Shown: positions 8,001 to 15,453 of the stretch, one piece after another
How positions within the stretch are numbered: the stretch's first letter is position 1
Layout: every line of letters starts with the position of its first letter
Assembly (NCBI RefSeq): GCF_001949145.1
Contig: NW_019091821.1
Location: forward strand, 1-28,731
DNA from: Acanthaster planci
Taxonomy: Eukaryota; Echinodermata; Asteroidea; Valvatida; Acanthasteridae
DNA length: 28,731 nucleotides
Direction: 5' to 3'
Made by a program: the position numbers and the translations under genes
The notes under the pieces: generated by a model
Database searches by the model: none
What the model saw: the letters and a program-made list of their open reading frames with translations, nothing else
Told to the model about the DNA's origin: nothing

Positions 8001-10023
8001 CATGTATGCCAAGTTTCATAAAGATCAAGCAGTGGACGTTTTTTTACCTGAAATAGCTGGTGGCTAAGCCACAGAGGTTTGGGGCAGTTTTGGGTAGTAC
8101 AGAGAGTAATTGGCTTGGCAGTTATTCCTTTTGGCCAGTTGTCTGACTAACTGGTCTAATCACTGTTCATGTACCAAACAGGCTTGCAAGAAGCTCTCAG
8201 TATGCAGGTATTTGGTCAGCATCTAGTGACTGACCATGTGGTTGGAGCAGTGGACGGTCATCTCACCAACAAGGACCCGAACAAGCCACTGGTGCTGTCC
8301 TTCCACGGCTCGACTGGCACGGGCAAGAACTACGTCGCACGCATCATCGCTGAGACCATCTATAAAGAGGGGATGAATAGCAGATATGTCCACCACTTTT
8401 CTGCCAATAAACATTTCCCCCACAAAAGGAAACTTAAACAGTACCAGGTACAAGTTTTTTTAAAGCTTGAAGCTTGTTTGGTAGTGTTGTGGTCAAGACC
8501 ATTCAAGAGACCAGTCCCAAGTAGCAGGGCAAACAATTTCCAAAGGAATGCTTTTGTTGCCATTTACGGAATAGTCATTTGAATTCCAACTGGAGGTCTT
8601 GTGATGGTCCTATAGGGTCTTGTGATGGTCCTATAGGGTCTTGTGATGGTCCTATAGGGTCTTGTGATGGTCCTATAGGGTCTTGTGATTCTCAAGTGAT
8701 GGTCCTATAGGGTCTTATGATGGTCCTATAGGATCTTATAATGGTCCTATTAGGTCTCGACTACAACGTTTTTAAGTGAAACCGAAAGGTTGTGCATAAA
8801 GAATTGTAGATTTATTGAAAATAATTTATCTTTTCACCTTATTTTCCATGTTCAAACCCAAAAGTCACATATTCATATTATTGTATTCAAACTTCTTCAT
8901 TATCCTTGTGCAGAAGAAGATATGAATTGCTGTTTTCAAGCATATTTCAGTTGTTTGGCATTCCTGTTGTTATAGTCCTGCTTGTTGAGTTTGGCAAGTT
9001 CGAACTGTTTAGAGTTTACTAGTGGGAAATGTTAGAAATCCGGCTTGTCACTGTCACTTACATCCCTGGCATCAAACTGCTTGTTGGCCTATGACAATCA
9101 CGTGTACTAAAGCCACTTTCGTCTTTTGTCTACAGCAGAAGGTAAGTGTTTGTATACCGAGACTTCTTTTTTATTGACATAAAATCTCCACTGTCCAGGG
9201 GAGGACGCAAAGTGGGTGAAACCAAAGTGCACATGAAACAAGAAAAGTTTCCAAGATTGTGAAAAATCACCCGTTTGTACTCTGCAGAATTATTTGAGGA
9301 GGTACGTGAAAGCGGCAGTCGCATGGTGTCCCTTCCGACTCTTCATCTTTGACGAGGTAGAGGACATGCCGGAGGGGCTTCTGGATTCCATCAGGACCTT
9401 CCTGGATTACAACATCCACATTGACGGAGTTGACTTCCGGAAAACCATCTTCATTTTCTTAAGGTGATTGTCCCCACTATCCCCATACAAAAGTTGACGT
9501 GATGACCAGTTGTGCAACAGTTGTGTAAAAGTGGCAACTAATATGCAAAAAATAGTGAGATAAAATTGTGGAAATATGGAAGGGCTGCATAGCACCGTGA
9601 TCAGAAATTTGCGGGTAGTTAGAAAAGAAAACAAATATTGATTTGTGCGAGATTTTGCTGGATAAGGGTGCATTTTTTCAGAACCAGCAGAAAGTCTTCT
9701 CTATTTTGTTACATTTCATCGATGGCTGCTCCACCCAGAGATTCTCCTAAAAGGATCAGAATCATCTAGGAACCGAACTGGTTCCTTCCCTAACCTACCA
9801 TCACAAAACATCAGATCGGTACATTGTTTGATGCCCCTCAAAAGGCCAGTTTCCTAGTTTCGCTTCAAGGGTGTCCAATTTGTGTGCTGGTTTTACAGTA
9901 ACATAGCCGCCCTTGAGATAAGCCAAAAAACTGCTGATCACCTGCTGGCCGGGAGAAGCCGGACAGAAATCACGCTGAAGGAGATGGAGAAGGTCATTGA
10001 GGTCACTGCTATTGATGCCTCAG
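7295..10023 (+). CDS. Torsin-family AAA+ ATPase (exons 1-4; last exon not in window)
   Basis: Torsins are ATPases of the ER lumen and nuclear envelope, activated by LAP1/LULL1-type partners. Coding exons are 7295-7508, 8182-8447, 9288-9463 and 9899-10023. They join in phases 1, 0, 2 and 1 without stops, giving about 260 residues. Exon 1 has a signal-type hydrophobic stretch (residues about 22-37). Exon 2 carries FGQHL and the Walker A GSTGTGKN, with the Asn typical of torsins where most AAA+ proteins have Thr/Ser. Exon 3 has the Walker B LFIFDEVEDM. The exon 3/4 join makes the sensor 1 FIFLSN. Exon 1 is preceded by a splice acceptor (TTCTGTTACAG, ending at 7287), so a 5' non-coding exon lies upstream. 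Intron 1 starts with GC (TCAG/GCAAGT); the others are GT-AG. Torsins are usually about 330 residues, so the C-terminal exon with sensor 2 is missing; the sequence breaks at the N at 10420. Family certain; the paralogue (TOR1, 2 or 3) cannot be set. Confidence 0.93.
7509..7514 (+). other. GC splice donor of torsin intron 1
   Basis: The exon ends TCAG and the intron begins GCAAGT, the standard form of the minor GC-AG class. Joining here to the acceptor ending at 8181 gives a phase-1 Gly codon and an uninterrupted torsin frame; no GT donor nearby would do so. The inverted paralogue has the same GCAAGT at 15972-15977. Confidence 0.8.
7515..8181 (+). other. Torsin intron 1 (remainder)
   Basis: Non-coding. 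The first 490 bases are shared with the inverted copy, and the rest is unique to this side. It ends with a normal acceptor, CCAAACAG, at 8174-8181. I see no gene inside. Confidence 0.7.
8595..8757 (+). repeat. 21-bp minisatellite in torsin intron 2
   Basis: The unit GGTCTTGTGATGGTCCTATAG (one base over 20 in full, so read it as GGTCTTGTGATGGTCCTATA plus G) is repeated head to tail. Four nearly perfect copies come first, followed by about three degenerate ones, one with an inserted CTCAA. It is a simple tandem array, with no spacers. Confidence 0.95.
8758..9287 (+). other. Torsin intron 2 (remainder)
   Basis: No coding signal is recognised. The intron ends with acceptor TTTGTACTCTGCAG just before exon 3 at 9288. 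Confidence 0.6.
9464..9898 (+). other. Torsin intron 3
   Basis: GT donor at 9464 (AAG/GTGATT) and acceptor GGTTTTACAG at 9889-9898. No gene, repeat or element is recognised inside. Confidence 0.7.
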
Positions 10024-10271
10024 GTGAGTGCCACAGCAGGAAGGCTGGGACATACTCAAGGTGGACGCAAAAGCGAAGTGAATTTGACAGCACGAAACAG
10101 TTTGCAGCAAAATTCGTTCGAATTAACATGTAGGCAGTGATTGTGAATCCACAGTGTCAGTATTTCGTCTGATGTCACCAAAAAATGTCTTCGATTTCAA
10201 TGTGTTCTGTAATTTATCCAATAAAATGAAGTTATGCCGTTGCGTAAAGTTTGGTGAAATAAGTTGCATCT
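10024..10271 (+). other. Start of torsin intron 4
   Basis: The intron starts with a strong donor, CAG/GTGAGT, at 10024. No following torsin exon (sensor 2 and C-terminal helices) is visible on the plus strand before the N at 10420, nor did I find one further right. Confidence 0.6.
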
Positions 10272-10419
10272 GCTAGAGCACGATTAGCTAGAGAAGGATT
10301 GGCTAGAGTAGGATTGGCTAGAGTAGGATTGGCTAGAGTAGGATTGGCTAGAGTAGGATTGGCTAGAGTAGGATTAGCTAGAGTAGGATTAGCTAGAGTA
10401 GGATTAGCTGGAGTAGGAT
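10272..10419 (+). repeat. 15-bp minisatellite
   Basis: About ten head-to-tail copies of GGCTAGAGTAGGATT occur, with the final base of the unit switching between G and A. The array runs directly into the single N at 10420, so its true length and what lies beyond are unknown. Confidence 0.93.
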
Positions 10420-10429
10420 NAAATAGCTT

Positions 10430-10574
10430 TATAATTTTTTATTAAAGTGCGCCGCAGCGGTCCAGAGTGTTTCGATTTTGCCGTGGTTTAGCTCTTGTAT
10501 TTTGAGAAAAAGTGGGGGTCGATGAGGTGATTGAGGATGAGGTTGGTCTCAAAGATACCGTTTCCATACTACTA
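10430..10574 (-). repeat. Second copy of a Polinton-like element fragment (5503-5645)
   Basis: From just after the N at 10420, the sequence repeats 5503-5645 with a few substitutions and small indels, ending at CATACTACT in both copies. It is the same decayed minus-strand coding remnant. Its position, immediately beyond a contig join in what should be torsin intron 4, points to another insertion of the element or to a scaffold misjoin. Confidence 0.85.
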
Positions 10575-10586
10575 ACGAAATCAGTC

Positions 10587-10732
10587 AGACGCCCCAGCCA
10601 TCAACGTTCTTTTTTGGGTGTCTTTCTTTACACTTTAGCGACAAGTTTGCCTGCATTTCAACCGGGCAAAGGCAGTTTTCCACGGTCAAAAGGGCTTTGA
10701 CAAAAGTCGTGTCTCTTCGCTGGACTTTTTCG
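10587..10732 (-). CDS. Candidate exon downstream of duplicated 113-nt exon (unit A)
   Basis: On the minus strand an acceptor-like TTTGCAAG precedes 10732. With the two bases left over from exon 10801-10913 the frame is open for about 45 codons, including TTFVKALLTVENCLCPVEM, and closes near 10587. The corresponding part of unit B (around 11110-11185) is similar in DNA but appears shifted in frame and has a stop, so B may be degenerate. I do not recognise the protein. The alternating strand-like pattern could fit a beta-rich domain such as those of the aerolysin/ETX-MTX2 superfamily, but that is a guess. Confidence 0.3.
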
Positions 10733-10800
10733 CTTGCAAACCAGAGTGGAAATGTGAATGCCTAACACTACACTGAATTTCTCAAACCAAAATAAAATAC

Positions 10801-10913
10801 CCGAACCCCATGCCCCGCCTGGAGTTTACATTGAATGTGATGTTATTGGTCTCTTCAATCGGGAGAGACTCCTTCCAACCCGGGGCGTGGGGTTCGTCGG
10901 CGTCAAAGAAGCC
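10801..10913 (-). CDS. Unrecognised 113-nt exon, copy A
   Basis: The minus-strand exon is flanked by an acceptor TTCATTTCAG and a donor GGTATTTT. It is 113 nt, the same as copy B at 11248-11360, with 37 codons plus 2 nt. The product includes PGWKESLPIEETNNITFNV and aligns with copy B at 27 of 37 residues without gaps, with many of the DNA differences silent. Equal length, conserved splice sites and conserved frame argue for real coding sequence. The protein family is unknown to me; the gene lies on the strand opposite to torsin and its other exons are uncertain. Confidence 0.5.
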
Positions 10914-11247
10914 CTGAAATGAAGGCGCAGGGTGTTTACCCCAGTGTAATTATAAAAACGAAATTAGAGGGTAATCATAAAAAACTTCTTGTTTTCATCG
11001 AACTATTTTCCGAAATCGAAAAAATACACATCAATCTCACGTCCAGCTCTAAACTTCTTTTGATCAAAGTGTTTCCCTGGACTGATACGACCCCGTTGCC
11101 TACATTTCAACCATGGCAATTGCGGATTTCGACTGTGAAAAAGGGATTGACAAACGTTTTGTCGCGTAGGAACATTTCTTAGTCTGGAAACCAGAATGGA
11201 GAAAAGAATGAATTACAGCAAACTTTTCTAAAATCAATATAAAATAC

Positions 11248-11360
11248 CTCAACCCCATGCCCCTCCCAGGGATTACATTGAATGCGATGTCATTGGTCTC
11301 CTCAATCGGGAGAGACTCCTTCCAACCTGGGGTATGGGGTTCTTCGGTGTCGAACAATCC
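11248..11360 (-). CDS. Unrecognised 113-nt exon, copy B
   Basis: Same structure as copy A: acceptor TTCATTTCAG upstream, donor GAG/GTATTT downstream, 37 codons plus 2 nt, containing PGWKESLPIEETNDIAFNV. The surrounding introns also align with unit A, so a block of roughly 450 bp was duplicated in tandem. Function unknown. Whether this unit is still a gene is doubtful, since the next putative exon is disrupted. Confidence 0.5.
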
Positions 11361-11432
11361 CTGAAATGAAGGACTTGTCGTTTAATAGATAGAACTAGAG
11401 GTTAATACTAAAAAAGTCCTTTTTTCATGAAA

Positions 11433-11700
11433 CTATTTCACAGAATCGAAAATACACCAATCCCACGACTGAGTATACTTTTTTTTTACTGTGCTTTTGT
11501 GCACATTAGTGACCCCGTTATGCAACTGGGTCGCTTCAGTCCAGGGAAACACTTTTGCCACTCCGCCCATAAACACGTTTCCCATTTGCCACTTCTTCCA
11601 CGCGCCACTTCGACCTGCGTAGTAATGGTGCACGCCCTCATCTCCTAAGCCTATGAATTCGGCCCGTGATTGACCGAAACATCTTTTAACAGGTGTATTG
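11433..11700 (-). CDS. Possible further minus-strand exon (uncertain)
   Basis: The minus-strand frame here encodes FGQSRAEFIGLGDEGVHHYY followed by a Trp/Gly-rich stretch, upstream of exon copy B and on the same strand. The composition looks protein-like, but the open frame extends on into sequence that is repeated across the scaffold gap, and I cannot fix splice sites. It may be an exon of the same unrecognised gene as 11248-11360. Confidence 0.25.
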
Positions 11701-11813
11701 CTTGCTATTTTTTTCGGAAAAATAATTGAACTATCAAGACTATCAACTTTTGGGGGGGAGGGGAGAGGTCCCAAAAGTTGGAGGTATTCCTGTAACCTTT
11801 TATGGCCTTTTCT

Positions 11814-12410
11814 GGGGGTTTGAGAAGGAATGAAATAGACCAAAAATATCGTCTTTCTTTTATCAAAAATATGTAGATTTGTTTCCTTGGGGACTTGAGG
11901 GGGGAGGAGGAGAAGCTGGCCCACATTGGCTCGAACGGATCCACCCGTTTGGTTCTTACGATGCACTTTTTTCCCTCTCAGGTTTTTGCGGATGTAAAAC
12001 ACACATTAAGACTCAGCTCGGTGTGGTGTCAGTCACTGTTTGGTAACAATTTATGTCACCTTGATATGAAAAAAGGGCCATGACTGTACCATTTCCAGAA
12101 GTAAACACTTTGTCTTCTTTTCAGAAAGTTTGATTAATTTATTCAAGTATTCAAAAAACCAAGAGTTCCACTGCTAAAGTGAATTCCCAGAAATATCATT
12201 CACATATAAACTATCTTTTTTGTACTTATTAGCAATCACATAAATCTAACTTCTGGGCTGCAAAGTTAAATCTTTGAATCACACTACTTATGACAATGGA
12301 GATGATATACGGCAGCCATCTGGGAGGGCTTAATTATAAGATATTTGTATAAATTGTAACTGCATGATGAAAATATACTATAAAATGGTTTTCCAAGAGC
12401 CCCCCCCCCC
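11814..12410 (+). repeat. Left copy of sequence duplicated across scaffold gap
   Basis: This block matches the sequence right of the gap: 11814-12307 equals 12436-12886 plus 13723-13749, and 12308-12410 equals 14813-14897. Differences are few substitutions and small indels, for example about 25 bases near 12190 missing from the right copy. The homology begins and ends exactly at the gap edges. No gene is recognised; minus-strand open frames here are probably chance. Confidence 0.85.
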
Positions 12411-12435
12411 NNNNNNNNNNNNNNNNNNNNNNNNN
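12411..12435. other. Assembly gap (25 Ns)
   Basis: A run of 25 Ns, flanked by a C-run on the left and a G-run on the right; the size is probably nominal. Confidence 0.99.
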
Positions 12436-13104
12436 GGGGGGTTGAGAAGGAATGAAATAGACCAAAAATATCGTCTTTCTTTTATCAAAAATATGTAGAT
12501 TTGTTTCCTTGGGGACTTGAGGGGGGAGGAGGAGAAGCTGGCCCACATTGGCTCCATCGGATCCACCCGTTTGGTTCTTACGATGCACTTTTTTCCCTCT
12601 CAGGTTTTTGCGGATGTAAAACACACATTAAGACTCAGCTCGGTGTCTTGTCAGTCACTGTTTGGTAACAATTTATGTCACCTTGATATGAAAAAAGGGC
12701 CATGACTGTACCATTTCCAGAAGTAAACACTTTGTCTTCTTTTTAGAAAGTTTGATTACTTTATTCAGGTATTCAAAAAACAAAGAGTTTCCACTTCTAA
12801 AGTGAATTCCCATCTTTTTTGTACTTATTAACAATCACACAAATATAACTTCTGGGCTGCAAAGTTAAATCTTTGAATCACACTACTGTGACGTGACAGA
12901 GGGCGCTAGTCACTAGGCACGGTGCAAAGTTAAAGATGGCGCTCTGCCCAGTAACAGAGGCAGATGTTAGGCGCGCATAGCTGTGTGTTAAGCAGGCGCG
13001 GCGCATAGGCTCCGCCTTGTGCGTTGTGCGCGCGATAGGGCAGCGGAAGTCACTACTTGGTCACGTGAGCGCGTGCGCGGGCGTGGCTAGAGCAGCACGA
13101 AAGC

Positions 13105-13113
13105 TATAAAAAG
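13105..13113 (+). promoter_or_regulatory. TATA box of solo LTR
   Basis: TATAAAAAG stands in a GC-rich stretch about 220 bases into the LTR, with the AATAAA signal about 390 bases downstream. Transcription would be expected to start near 13135, which would mark the U3/R border. Inferred from LTR layout. Confidence 0.6.
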
Positions 13114-13492
13114 CGCGCGCAGGTTTGGCGCCCCTAGTTACTAGTTGTCTTGATCAAGGGCTGTTCCTGAGGTAAGGGTCGAGAATCATGTCCGAGTGGT
13201 GCGTGTGTCGTTGAGGGGTTCGGTAGGTTGAGGGGCTAATTGGTGGTGCGGTATAGTTCCTGAGCTTGCGGTCGATGCAAGGGCGGATTGCTATCTCGTG
13301 TCGTGAGTTGCGTGTAGCGCAGACCTGACAGTAAGCCCCGTAGACTTGCCAAAGTCCCTGATTCGGCATTGGATGCCCACGATTCATTGTACGGTGGTAT
13401 TAGCTACTCTGGGCGAAGTCCGGTCACGTATAATCACACAGTCTCCCCGTCAATAGCGCCCTCTACTGGTGTATTGGTTGAGTGTGTTGATG

Positions 13493-13498
13493 AATAAA
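13493..13498 (+). terminator. Polyadenylation signal of solo LTR
   Basis: AATAAA lies downstream of the LTR TATA box, with a T- and GT-rich stretch just after it (TTAATTGTTGTATATAAG). It would mark the end of R. Confidence 0.5.
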
Positions 13499-13749
13499 CC
13501 AGCCGCTTCTTAATTGTTGTATATAAGTCAGGTCTGTCCGGATAACGTCATTACGTTTCGACCAATCAGATTAGCCATCATCTCGACGAAGACCAACCTT
13601 CCTGGGGGACGGTATACTTTGGTCCCAACGGACTCGTCCCTAGCCGCTCAGGGACTCTCCGGCGTGCCATCCGAAGCGCCTCGAGGAAGAGGGCGCCCTC
13701 GCCGGAGGGGCGCGGCGTCACACTACTTATGACAATGGAGATGATATAC

Positions 13750-14807
13750 ATGTATATACTGGCCTCAGAGTGTACACTGACCGCGCTGGCTCCTGTCCAG
13801 TAGCTAACCCCAAAATTCAAGCAATAGTAGATCACAGAGTTTACTTCGAAGAATGTCTTTATTCCATGAACTTCCATGAACTGGTACTATGTGCCTTGAA
13901 GTTTGTGGGTAAAACTGTTAAAACAAGATTACAAACATAAGGTCAGTCCTCCATATTTGTGAAAGAAATTGTGAAAACCAACCCCAATAAACGTACAAAA
14001 CTTCTTGACTATGTCAACACAATTAAACAACCCTAAACAAACGAGTGAAATGACTCTGTCAAAGGGAAATAATAATGTTTTGTACATCCAGATATATACC
14101 ATATCCCATCTCAATAATCCACTATAGAGTCCCAAGATTGATTTGTATACACTACACATTACCTCCAAAGTGATAAAGGGATTGTATGGTGTGCATTCAG
14201 TCGCCCACATGTACATGAAAATAATATTAATAAACTCACAGACTTGTGGGCTTCCAGGCTTCCTCTGACACAATCAGAATCTCATGTAAAGAACTGTCAC
14301 AGATGTTCTTAAAAGGGTTTAACAAACACCGGGCTCACCCAGCACAATGTCTCTGTAACGGATGACAGTGATAATGGCAACTATAAGTTTCAAAATACGT
14401 GAATCTGACTCTGGATTTATGGTACATGTAAACTAACGTGTACATGTAGATTGACATAATCTTATACATTACTAAACTGAGACGGACAAAATAAACTCCA
14501 AAATCACAATAAAATGAAACCTTCATAATCATATTAACAACACAATAATGGAGCTTAACTTACATAAAAATATATGGATGCTTAACCCTCACGTTATAGC
14601 TTCTAAAAGTACTACAATTTTAGGGCTCTCAGACACAAAGTTGGAGACCGTGAAAACAAAAACTGTCCGTACATGTCAAACAGTTAAACTTAAAGCAACG
14701 TACCACGCATACCCAACACGCGCTGCCACCTAGCTATGGCGCGCCTGGGAATTTCACCTAACTATGGAGTGCAAAAATTTACAAAATTAAAGCTTGGGTA
14801 AGCACAT
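13750..14807. mobile_element. Unclassified 1058-bp insertion with 5-bp target duplication
   Basis: Comparison with the empty copy at 12299-12313 shows an insertion between GATGATATAC and GGCAGCC. TATAC is present at both ends (13745-13749 and 14808-14812). The inserted sequence begins ATGTATATACTGG and ends AAGCACAT, giving 4-bp inverted ends ATGT/ACAT. It has no recognisable ORF. Read on the minus strand it has an AATAAA near 13860, about 110 bases from that end, as a solo LTR could have, but the termini are not a clean TG...CA with this duplication. Confidence 0.65.
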
Positions 14808-14897
14808 TATACGGCAGCCATCTTGGAGGGATTATTTATAAGATAATTGTAACTGCATGATGAAAATAAACTATAAAATGGTTTTCCAAGAGCCCCC

Positions 14898-15452
14898 GCT
14901 GTAGCCTCAACATTTCCCTTTTTGAATGGGTAACTTTTCTTGCATGGACATAATCCTTTTAGCCCATTGTGGTCCTCTACAGGATTTATGGAATGATATC
15001 CTACTAAAATGCATTTCGTGCCATACCAGGTGCCCCTAAATGCTAAAAAAAGAATTGTCAATTCCGTGTGAATTAAATATTGCAGAAATGTGCTTTTTAC
15101 TATTTACAGTTTTGTATAGACACTGCTTTTGTGTTGAACTAAGCATAAATAAATCATAAATCCAAAATGAAATGAAGTGTTACCCTGAACCCCCCTGCCT
15201 AACTTGACATTACATTGTACAGTTTTTCTCATGAATATGGACATTTGTATTTACATAGAAATATGAATAGAAGGCACCCTATGCATGAAAACCATCATGA
15301 ACATGGAACTGTGACATCAACTCAAATATTCCTGCTGCCAATTCGCAGAAGTTGAAATGTTCCGCGATGCCAAATCTTAACTTTCGCATTCCCCTGAAGT
15401 ACGGACCAGCCATTAGAGAGCCAACAGAGACCAAAATTAAAAGTATTAACGG
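14898..15452. other. No recognised gene
   Basis: AT-rich sequence up to the single N at 15453. A 78-codon minus-strand frame crosses the N and has no motif, so I do not count it as a gene. No torsin exon is seen here on either strand. Confidence 0.5.
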
Positions 15453-15453
15453 N

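Larger units (their letters stand above)
12887..13722 (+). mobile_element. Solo LTR (836 bp) with 4-bp target-site duplication
   Basis: The insertion starts TGTGACG and ends CGTCACA, perfect 7-bp inverted termini of the TG...CA type, and is flanked by CTAC at 12883-12886 and 13723-13726. The empty site is visible at 12284-12291. The body is GC-rich with a TATA box (TATAAAAAG) at 13105 and a polyadenylation signal AATAAA at 13493, in the order expected for a U3-R-U5 unit read on the plus strand. There is no internal coding sequence, primer-binding site or second LTR, so it is a solo LTR left by recombination. The superfamily cannot be told without the interior. Confidence 0.88.
12436..14897 (+). 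repeat. Right copy of duplicated sequence, carrying two insertions
   Basis: The copy is interrupted by a solo LTR at 12887-13722 and by a 1058-bp insertion at 13750-14807. Removing both, plus one copy of each short target duplication, restores collinearity with 11814-12410. Because the left copy shows the empty sites, the order of events is clear. Confidence 0.85.

Noticed and set aside
8595-8757. Repeat array as a CRISPR
   Set aside because: Units are directly adjacent with no spacers, the array is in a eukaryotic intron, and no cas-like genes are nearby; it is a minisatellite.
10024-10420. Final torsin exon in this interval
   Set aside because: No sensor 2-like or C-terminal torsin block is found in any plus-strand frame; the interval is intron plus minisatellite.
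11433-12002. Long 189-codon minus-strand ORF as one gene
   Set aside because: Much of it lies in sequence repeated across the gap and in transposon-like flanks; only 11433-11700 has protein-like composition.
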